This document shows, piece after piece, positions 39,808 through 46,095 of a stretch of 46,095 nucleotides of DNA. Position numbers and translations under genes: made by a program. The notes beneath the pieces were generated by a model. That model was not told where the DNA came from, made no database searches, and saw only the letters and a program-made list of their open reading frames with translations. Source of the DNA: Oscillospiraceae bacterium (GTDB lineage Bacteria; Bacillota; Clostridia; Christensenellales; Aristaeellaceae). The DNA lies in contig JAISZG010000057.1 of the NCBI GenBank assembly GCA_031269355.1, forward strand, positions 1-46,095, given 5' to 3'. Every line of letters begins with the position of its first letter. Position 1 is the stretch's first letter.

Positions 39808-41757
39808 ATGACGAAAAAGTGGACATCATTGATTATGGTTCTTGCGCTGCTTCTTACATCCGCGTCGGCGGCGTTAGCGCAAACCGGACCAACCATTGAT
39901 TCCGGCGCCGCTACAACCGTTGAGAATATGGCAAGCGAACAGGTCGTCAAACAGATATATGAATACGAAATCAGCGAATGGAATCCGCTGGTTCCGTCTT
40001 CCGCTACCACGTGGGCGAACTACATAGACTCGCTTGTGGAGTACGACAATTACGGCATGTGCCAGCCGTGCCTTGCCGAGTCGTGGACGAAGTCGGAAGA
40101 CGGGTTGGTCTGGACGTTCAATATCCGTCCGGGCGTAAAGTGGCAGTATTCCAACGGCGAGGAATACGGCGTGGATGTTAAAGCGGTAGACTGGGTTACT
40201 ACCGCGAAGTACATATTAACTCCTGAACATGCGGCTCGAACCGCCGATTTGCTCTATGTTTTCGAAGGCGCGGAAGCTTATTACGACGCGCTCTCGCGCG
40301 GCCTGCCCGGCGACTGGGACGCGGTGGGAATCCGCGCGCTGGACGATTACACGCTGGAGTTCACGCTTACAAAGCCGCTTCCATATTTCCTTTCCATGCT
40401 TACGTACAACTGGGGATATCCTACGAACGCCGAATATCTGGAGGAACTGGGCGATCGATTCGGAACCAGCCACGATACGTTCCTGTACTGCGGCGCGTTC
40501 CTGTGCACGGAATATCAGCCGGAATCGTATCGCATAAACACGGCCAATCCGCTCTATTGGGATAAGGAAAATATTCATATAGAGCGCATCGAATATCAAT
40601 ACAACGCGGAGAGATCGACGCTGGAGCCCGAGCTGCTGCTGAGGGGCGAGACTACGTACGCAGATATTCCGACCAGCCAGCTTGACGCGTGGATCAACGA
40701 TCCCGTTCGTTCGGCTCTGATCCGTCCCAGCCGTCCGTCGGGAAGAAGCTATTGGATGCTGTTTAACTTCTGGCCGAATTTTCCCGAACAATACGACCGT
40801 GAGAATTGGTTGATCGCGGCCAATAACATCAACTTCCGCAAATCAATCTATTATGCTTTCGATCGGCTGGCAGCAGTCTCCACGTCCGATCCGTACAATC
40901 CCGAAAGTTTCATAATGCGAACCGTAACGCCTGTTAACTTCGCGGCTGCGGCGGGTAAGGATTATACGCAGCTTGGCGATCTCGCGGCTATCTCGAACAC
41001 CGATCAGCATCAATTGGATAGGGCGCTTGAGTATAAAGCGACCGCCTTGGAAGAACTCACCGCCGCCGGGGCGACGTTCCCGATTTTGATCTACATGCCG
41101 TATGACACTGGCGGAACGAATTCCACGGAACGCGCGCAGGTGGTGGAGCAGCAGCTCGAACGCGATCTGGGCGTAGATTACATCGATATCATACTCGAAG
41201 GCTATCCGTCCACGGATTACCTGAATGTTACCCGACGCGCCGGCAACTACGCGCTTATGGAATCGTACTGGGGACCGGATTACGCCGATCCGGAAACGTA
41301 TACCGACCCATTCGCTATTGGGCAGAAATACAACTACATATATATGGCGGATGGATACGGCGAGAAAACTACGCTGGAAGATCCGGAAGGACGCCTTGGA
41401 TTTGACGGGGACTTCTGGAAAAACGCGGTGTACGATAAAATGGTAAACGAAGCGGCGAGCGAAGTGATCGATATTGAAAAGCGCTATACGGCGCTGGCGA
41501 ACGCGGAGGCGTGGCTGATCGACCAGGCGTTTATTATCCCCGTGGGCGCGCTGTATTCCACCGGCTATGTCTCGTCGCATATGAATCCGTTCGAGTCGCA
41601 GTATTCTCTTTTCGGAATGTCCGGAGACAGATATAAGTATCAGGTAGTAATGGCAAAACCCATGGGCACTGAAGAATATTTGGAAAAGATGGAGATTTGG
41701 GAAGCGGAGCGTGCCGCTCGAATCGAAGCGGCTCAAGCGGCGGGAATCGATTACTGA
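39808..41757 (+). CDS. oppA: Oligopeptide-binding protein of a peptide ABC transporter
   Basis: The ATG at 39808 lies after GGGAGAGG; a frame from 39793 begins at the ribosome site. The product has 649 residues, slightly long for the family. Residues 1-25 are a signal peptide (LIMVLALLLTSASAALAQ) with no lipobox cysteine, so the protein may be released or held by other means. The rest is a family-5 solute-binding protein: YEYEISEWNPLVPSSA, LAESWTKSEDGLVWTFNIRP, GVKWQYSNGEEYGVDVKAVD and FTLTKPLPYFLS. It captures peptides for uptake. The next gene is separated by a strong hairpin. Confidence 0.93.
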   Translation: MTKKWTSLIMVLALLLTSASAALAQTGPTIDSGAATTVENMASEQVVKQIYEYEISEWNPLVPSSATTWANYIDSLVEYDNYGMCQPCLAESWTKSEDGLVWTFNIRPGVKWQYSNGEEYGVDVKAVDWVTTAKYILTPEHAARTADLLYVFEGAEAYYDALSRGLPGDWDAVGIRALDDYTLEFTLTKPLPYFLSMLTYNWGYPTNAEYLEELGDRFGTSHDTFLYCGAFLCTEYQPESYRINTANPLYWDKENIHIERIEYQYNAERSTLEPELLLRGETTYADIPTSQLDAWINDPVRSALIRPSRPSGRSYWMLFNFWPNFPEQYDRENWLIAANNINFRKSIYYAFDRLAAVSTSDPYNPESFIMRTVTPVNFAAAAGKDYTQLGDLAAISNTDQHQLDRALEYKATALEELTAAGATFPILIYMPYDTGGTNSTERAQVVEQQLERDLGVDYIDIILEGYPSTDYLNVTRRAGNYALMESYWGPDYADPETYTDPFAIGQKYNYIYMADGYGEKTTLEDPEGRLGFDGDFWKNAVYDKMVNEAASEVIDIEKRYTALANAEAWLIDQAFIIPVGALYSTGYVSSHMNPFESQYSLFGMSGDRYKYQVVMAKPMGTEEYLEKMEIWEAERAARIEAAQAAGIDY

Positions 41758-41772
41758 TCAACCGGAAGTATC

Positions 41773-41801
41773 GCGGAGGCGCGCGCAACGCGCGTCTCCG
41801 C
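41773..41801 (+). promoter_or_regulatory. Intercistronic hairpin between oppA and oppB
   Basis: A 13-bp stem with one G-U pair (41773-41785 with 41789-41801) and a 3-base loop. No U-tract follows. Such stems protect the upstream message, so oppA could be made in excess over the membrane parts. Confidence 0.6.
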
Positions 41802-41828
41802 ATATTTATGCGAAGGGGTTGACATAAT

Positions 41829-42776
41829 TTGGCGAAATATATCATCGGACGCTTGCTTAGGGCTCTTATTTCGATGGTTATCGTAATATCTGTCGTATTT
41901 TGTCTGATGCGCCTGCTGCCGGTAGAGGGCTACTTTGGCAGCCGATCCGACGCGATGAACGAAAAGGTGAAGCAGCAAGTTCTAACCCAGCTGGGCTTGT
42001 TGGATCCATGGTATACCCAGCTGCTAAAATTCTGGAAAAACCTTATACTGCACGGCGATATGGGGAAATCCATCGTATATCGCACAGGAGTGCCCAACGC
42101 TGAGATCATCGCGTCCAAAGCCGGATATTCGCTTGGGTTTGGGCTTGCGGCGCTGATTCTGCAAAAGCTAATAGGCCTGCCGCTTGGCGTTTTGATGGCC
42201 AGGTTCAAAGGCAAATTTCTTGATAAGCTTGGAAGCACGTATATTCTTTTGATCAACGCGGTTCCCGAAGCGGTATATTTCTTGATGATACAACTATATG
42301 TCTCGGATTTTTTTCATTGGCCTATGCTTCATAAAGCGGGTAATTCAATGAGTTACCTGCTGCCCGTTATATGCCTGGCGCTGGGAGGAATAGCGACCGA
42401 CGCGCTGTGGATGCGCCGATATATGGTTGACGAAATGAACAAGGATTATATACTTCTCGCGAGAGCGAAAGGCATGACGAGCAGCGCCGTTTCGTTCAAG
42501 CACGTGATGCGCAATGCGTTTGTACCGATGGCGCAGTCGCTGCCTACGGCGATTATATTTACTATATCAGGTTCTTTATATGTGGAGTCGCTCTTCTCCA
42601 TTCCCGGTATGGGCGGGCTTCTGGTAACCGCCATTCAGCGCCAGGATAATACTTTGGTGCAGGCGATGGTTCTGCTTTTTTCCGCCATGAGCGTGGGTGG
42701 GCTGTTGCTTGGCGATTTAACCATGATGCTTTGTGATCCGAGAATACGGCTGGCCGGGAAAAAGGAGAGCAGATGA
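41829..42776 (+). CDS. oppB: Peptide ABC transporter permease OppB
   Basis: The TTG at 41829 is the likely start, with AAGGGG about 10 bases upstream. The product has 315 residues with about six membrane helices. The first helix is ALISMVIVISVVFCLMRLLP. The inner-membrane permease signature, the EAA loop, is DYILLARAKGMTSSAVSFKH near residue 210, which contacts the ATPase. Downstream, LPTAIIFTISGSLYVESLFS and PGMGGLLVTAIQRQD close the channel. It overlaps nothing but lies close to oppC. Confidence 0.93.
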   Translation: MAKYIIGRLLRALISMVIVISVVFCLMRLLPVEGYFGSRSDAMNEKVKQQVLTQLGLLDPWYTQLLKFWKNLILHGDMGKSIVYRTGVPNAEIIASKAGYSLGFGLAALILQKLIGLPLGVLMARFKGKFLDKLGSTYILLINAVPEAVYFLMIQLYVSDFFHWPMLHKAGNSMSYLLPVICLALGGIATDALWMRRYMVDEMNKDYILLARAKGMTSSAVSFKHVMRNAFVPMAQSLPTAIIFTISGSLYVESLFSIPGMGGLLVTAIQRQDNTLVQAMVLLFSAMSVGGLLLGDLTMMLCDPRIRLAGKKESR

Positions 42777-42777
42777 T

Positions 42778-43800
42778 ATGAAAACGCTGAAGGATCGTAA
42801 AACGGAAGCGCTCTCGTTAGGTTTTCAGGAATCCGGTTTTCAAGAGGCGGTGTGGTATCCGGAGCAGGTTGATTCCAGCCTTTTCGAATTTGCAGGCAAC
42901 GACATTACCGATGCCGAGCGCGTCGGGTTTTCAAACTATTCATATTGGCGCAGCACGCTGCGGGTTTTTCTGCGAAGCAAAACTACGGTGGGCATGCTGA
43001 TTTTTCTAGCCTGCGTGTTGCTATTTACGGTAGTGCAGCCATATATTCCAAACCAGAAGAGCCCCACGACGATCCATTTGAATCCCCAAACGAATATCCA
43101 ATACCGCAACGTTCCTCCAAACGAAGAGTTTTGGTTTGGAACGAACAATATTGGACAGGATCTTTGGAGCCGCATTTGGAGCGGCACTCGAACTTCTTTG
43201 TTCATAGGGCTATGCTCCGCGCTGGTCAGCAATATTGTGGGCATCGCGCTGGGTTCTATATGGGGGTACGCCCGAAAATGGGACAGCATATTAACGGAAG
43301 CTTATAACGTTTTTGACAATATACCATATACGGTTCTTAGAATGCTGCTTATATATATTATGCGACCAAGCATTAAAACGATAATCATAGTTATGTGTAT
43401 GACAGGTTGGATAGGCATGTCTAAATATATACGAAACCTTATATTGATTCACCGCGACAGGGAGTACAATTTGGCGTCGCGCTGCCTGGGTACGCCGCCA
43501 ACCCGCATAGTAGTAAAGAATCTGCTGCCTCAGTTGATATCGGTAATTGTGCTGCAGATAGCGCTGGGCATCCCTGCGGCGATAGGCAGCGAGGTATTTC
43601 TAACCTATATCGGCCTTGGACTGCCCGTGGATATTCCGTCGCTAGGCAACCTGATCAACGAAGGGCGCAAGGTGATGCTGATCGCGTCGCAGCGGTATCA
43701 GATTTTCTTCCCGATGCTTGCCGTATCCGCAATAACCATTTCGTTCTACGCGCTTGGCAGCAGCTTCGCGGACGCCGCCGACCCACGGAATCATAAATGA
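42778..43800 (+). CDS. oppC: Peptide ABC transporter permease OppC
   Basis: The ATG at 42778 follows AAAGGAGAG by nine bases and begins one base after the oppB stop codon. The product has 340 residues. A long cytoplasmic N-terminus (to about 75) precedes six helices. The OppC N-terminal extension and the motif FGTNNIGQDLWSRIWSGTRT are typical of this subunit. The EAA loop is NLASRCLGTPPTRIVVKNLL. It forms the heterodimeric channel with OppB. A palindromic element separates it from the ATPase genes. Confidence 0.93.
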   Translation: MKTLKDRKTEALSLGFQESGFQEAVWYPEQVDSSLFEFAGNDITDAERVGFSNYSYWRSTLRVFLRSKTTVGMLIFLACVLLFTVVQPYIPNQKSPTTIHLNPQTNIQYRNVPPNEEFWFGTNNIGQDLWSRIWSGTRTSLFIGLCSALVSNIVGIALGSIWGYARKWDSILTEAYNVFDNIPYTVLRMLLIYIMRPSIKTIIIVMCMTGWIGMSKYIRNLILIHRDREYNLASRCLGTPPTRIVVKNLLPQLISVIVLQIALGIPAAIGSEVFLTYIGLGLPVDIPSLGNLINEGRKVMLIASQRYQIFFPMLAVSAITISFYALGSSFADAADPRNHK

Positions 43801-43809
43801 GCGATAAAC

Positions 43810-43858
43810 CAGGGCGCGGATAATCCCGCTTCGCTTGGGGCTGCGGGGCATAGCGTAA
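43810..43858 (-). repeat. Palindromic element, copy 11 (decayed), between oppC and oppD
   Basis: CAGGGCGCGG, core CCCGCTTCGCTTGGGGC and GCGGGGCATAGC align with the reversed 57-bp element with several differences and a deletion. It lies entirely between the two genes. Confidence 0.7.
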
Positions 43859-43878
43859 CAGGAGAGGAAGGCGGTATA

Positions 43879-44997
43879 ATGGAAATCGCGCCGGGTCAGC
43901 GGATATTAAGCGCTGAAAACCTTGTGGTTAAGTTTAACCTGCGCGGGCAGACGCTTACGGCGCTGCGAAGCGTAACGCTGGATTTATATAAAGGGGAAAG
44001 CCTTGCTATAGTAGGCGAATCGGGATCGGGTAAGAGCGTATTTACAAAATCATTCCTCGGCCTGCTGGATAATAACGGCTGGATCGACCAGGGGCATATT
44101 TATTTTGACCGCGATCCAGCTGTGCATGATTACGCCGAGTCGAACCGCGGCGTGCTTTATAGGATGGATTTGGCTACGTTCAAGCGGGAAAGCGAGTGGC
44201 TGCCGGTTCGCGGCAAACGTATTGCCATGATATTCCAGGATCCGATGACCTCGCTTAACCCGCTGCGTACGATTGGAAAACAAATAGGCGAGGCGTATAA
44301 GCTGCATCACAAATGTACGGCAGCCGAGGAAAAGCGGCGGGTGCTCGAGCTGCTCGCGGATGTTGGGATACAAGATCCGGAAATGCGCATCAAGCAGTAT
44401 CCGCACGAGTTTTCGGGCGGCATGCGTCAGCGCGTAGTCATAGCGATCGCGATGGCGTGCAACCCGGAAATACTTATATGCGACGAACCAACCACCGCGC
44501 TTGACGTAACCATCCAAGCGCAGATACTCAGCTTGCTGAAACGATTGCAAAGAGAGCATCAACTAACCGTAGTATATATTACGCACGATCTTGGAGTAGT
44601 GGCCAACGTGGCGGATCGTGTCGCGGTGATGTACGCGGGAGACGTCGTAGAACTTGGCACATGCGCGGAAGTGTTTCACGATCCGCGCCATCCCTATACA
44701 ATCGCGCTGCTGCTATCGCTGCCTCAACTGGGCGTTAGGGGAGAGGAGCTATATTCCATCCCAGGCTCGCCTCCTAATCTGTTTACCGAGATACGCGGCG
44801 ACGCGTTTGCCGCGCGCAACGTAAACGCACTGAAGGCGGATTTTGTCGAACGCCCTCCTTATTTCGCAGTATCGCCGACGCACAAGGCGAGAACGTGGCT
44901 GCTTGATCCTCGCGCCCCCAAGGTCGCCCCGCCGCCACAGTTGCGCAACATTAAAAACCTGAGCCATCTGCGACTTGACGGAGGGATTACGAAATGA
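43879..44997 (+). CDS. oppD: Peptide ABC transporter ATP-binding protein OppD
   Basis: The ATG at 43879 follows GGAGAGGAAGG. The product has 372 residues. It has Walker A GESGSGKS, the Q-loop [10 protein letters not shown], signature [20 protein letters not shown] and Walker [14 protein letters not shown], with the H-loop in THDLGVVAN. The C-terminal oligopeptide-specific extension ([26 protein letters not shown]) is typical; the cysteines that usually follow it are not evident. It powers uptake together with OppF. It ends by overlapping oppF by four bases. Confidence 0.95.
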   Translation: MEIAPGQRILSAENLVVKFNLRGQTLTALRSVTLDLYKGESLAIVGESGSGKSVFTKSFLGLLDNNGWIDQGHIYFDRDPAVHDYAESNRGVLYRMDLATFKRESEWLPVRGKRIAMIFQDPMTSLNPLRTIGKQIGEAYKLHHKCTAAEEKRRVLELLADVGIQDPEMRIKQYPHEFSGGMRQRVVIAIAMACNPEILICDEPTTALDVTIQAQILSLLKRLQREHQLTVVYITHDLGVVANVADRVAVMYAGDVVELGTCAEVFHDPRHPYTIALLLSLPQLGVRGEELYSIPGSPPNLFTEIRGDAFAARNVNALKADFVERPPYFAVSPTHKARTWLLDPRAPKVAPPPQLRNIKNLSHLRLDGGITK

Positions 44998-45965
44998 GCG
45001 CTGCAAGCCAGGTTAACGAAACGAACGGTGCGCGCGAAGCGTTGGTGAGCATCAACAATCTGGAAGTTACATTTGGATCAAAACGAAAGAAGTTCGTTGC
45101 GGTTCAGGATGTAACGTTCGATATCTATCGCGGTGAAACATTCGGTCTCGTAGGCGAATCCGGCTCCGGAAAGACTACGATCGGCCGCGCGATAATCAGG
45201 ATTAATCCTGTGACCGACGGGGAGATTCGATTCGCCGGTCGACGGATAAGCGGAAAAATACCAAAGGAACTGGATAAGTGGGTCACGCAAAAGATACAGA
45301 TGATATTTCAGGATCCTATGGCGTCGCTGAATGAACGCGCGAAGATCGACTATATAGTTTCCGAAGGGCTGCTGAACATTCGTAAAGGCCTGAAAGAGGA
45401 CGAGCGAAAAACCTTAGTTGATAAAACGCTTTCTTCCGTAGGACTTCCCTTGGAATTTTCCAGCCGGTTCCCGCACGAGTTTTCCGGCGGGCAGCGCCAG
45501 CGAATAGGCATCGCGCGAAGCTTGATTATGGATCCAGAATTTATCATCGCGGACGAACCAATTTCCGCGCTGGACGTCTCAATTCGCGCTCAGGTGCTCA
45601 ACCTGCTGGCAAGGCTTCAGAAGGAACGCGGGTTGACATATCTTTTGATATCGCATGATCTGAGCGTAATGCGTTTCACGGCGGATCGCATCGCCGTAAT
45701 TCATAAAGGCAGGCTGGTTGAGCTTGCCGATACGGATACGCTGTTCCGCCACCCTCTGCATCCGTATACGCGCGCGCTGCTATCCGCGATACCGCTGCCG
45801 GATCCGGAGCTGGAGCAGGAAAAGCGGCTGGAAATATACGATCCCGCGAGCCATGATTACAGCGTGGATAAGCCGGAGTGGAAGCTTGTCGAACCAGGTC
45901 ATTATGTTTATGGAAATTCACGAGAAATCGACGGATATATGGCGAAGCTCGCAGGGAAAATTTGA
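44994..45965 (+). CDS. oppF: Peptide ABC transporter ATP-binding protein OppF
   Basis: The ATG overlaps the oppD stop (ATGA). The product has 323 residues. It has Walker [21 protein letters not shown], the Q-loop [17 protein letters not shown], signature [20 protein letters not shown], Walker [14 protein letters not shown] and the H-loop SHDLSV. The C-terminal [19 protein letters not shown] is the peptide-transporter tail. It completes the transporter. A MITE copy begins 13 bases after the stop. Confidence 0.95.
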   Translation: MSAASQVNETNGAREALVSINNLEVTFGSKRKKFVAVQDVTFDIYRGETFGLVGESGSGKTTIGRAIIRINPVTDGEIRFAGRRISGKIPKELDKWVTQKIQMIFQDPMASLNERAKIDYIVSEGLLNIRKGLKEDERKTLVDKTLSSVGLPLEFSSRFPHEFSGGQRQRIGIARSLIMDPEFIIADEPISALDVSIRAQVLNLLARLQKERGLTYLLISHDLSVMRFTADRIAVIHKGRLVELADTDTLFRHPLHPYTRALLSAIPLPDPELEQEKRLEIYDPASHDYSVDKPEWKLVEPGHYVYGNSREIDGYMAKLAGKI

Positions 45966-45977
45966 TCGCGCGAAGAA

Positions 45978-46095
45978 TTAGGGCGTGTTCGAAAAATCTC
46001 TCGGTCTGAATGCACTGTCTTTTTATCCATCTAACGCGGGGCTCTGCCCCGCCGCCCCGAACGAAGCGGGACTTCGTCCCGCACCCTGGCGGCGT
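45978..46095. mobile_element. MITE, copy 2 (reverse orientation), interrupted and cut by the window end
   Basis: It starts with TTAGGGCGTGTTCGAAAAAT and follows the reversed right half of the copy at 8245-8408 for about 53 bases with one difference. A 57-bp palindromic element then intervenes, after which GCGGCGT (46089-46095) matches the continuation of the first copy exactly. The remainder lies beyond the window. Confidence 0.85.
46032..46088 (+). repeat. Palindromic element, copy 12 (57 bp), inserted in the MITE
   Basis: TAACGCGGGGC...CGCACCCTG, with hairpins GCGGGGC-tct-GCCCCGC and GCGGGAC-ttc-GTCCCGC. It is nearly identical to 1257-1313. The MITE sequence continues directly on both sides, so both ends are fixed, and no clear target duplication is seen. 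Confidence 0.9.

Overview
The window reads as chromosomal DNA of a GC-moderate, probably spore-forming member of the Clostridia (Bacillota), most likely an uncultured gut lineage. I do not assign a genus. The evidence is purine-rich Shine-Dalgarno sites before most genes, a PdaB-type deacetylase, a short HisG with HisZ, MscL with a C-terminal zinc ribbon, a tandem-OB single-strand-binding protein, and three promoters that look sigma-K dependent.

Layout. 1-1400: tRNA-Thr(GGT) and a lipoprotein. 1.6-5.4 kb: a secreted coiled-coil protein, a flavin reductase-like protein, a small conserved protein and galactose mutarotase. 5.5-10.8 kb: a cluster of DnaA boxes (probable oriC or dnaA control region), dnaA, a membrane-anchored beta-propeller-like protein, a CvpA-family protein and an FAD oxidoreductase. 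dnaN is not next to dnaA. 10.9-16.4 kb, minus strand: SSB-like protein, PdaB-like deacetylase, then a TPM / LemA-like / TelA / XpaC membrane-stress module. 16.6-22.0 kb, minus strand: five tandem paralogues of an unrecognised cysteine-rich family, four of them followed by their own clear terminator hairpin and the fifth by a hairpin at 16595-16621. Three share a conserved promoter of the form AC-N17-CATA. 22.7-29.1 kb: secreted 5'-nucleotidase, a small unknown protein, mscL, LD-carboxypeptidase and the NfnAB/SudAB flavoprotein pair. 29.4-35.7 kb: an OGG-type DNA glycosylase, then hisZ-G-D-B-A-IE, without hisC, hisH or hisF. 35.7-39.4 kb, minus strand: ispE, a hydroxyacid dehydrogenase and prfC. 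39.7-46 kb: an oppABCDF peptide transporter.

Two small repeat families run through the window. The first is a GC-rich double-hairpin element of about 57 bp. I count about a dozen copies, intact or decayed. Its boundaries are defined by an almost complete natural experiment at the right edge: one copy interrupts a miniature inverted-repeat element whose uninterrupted relative lies at 8245-8408. Copies sit inside reading frames without breaking them (coiled-coil protein, NfnB), form the C-terminal tails of others (flavin reductase-like protein, GalM, probably LdcA), and occupy mRNA leaders (galM, his operon, one cysteine-rich gene). This is behaviour like that of the Rickettsia palindromic elements. 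The second family is the miniature inverted-repeat element itself, with 20-bp terminal inverted repeats and two copies.

The two most unusual things here are this in-frame palindromic element and the tandem cysteine-rich family with its putative mother-cell promoters. All functional calls rest on motif recognition by eye; no database search was run.
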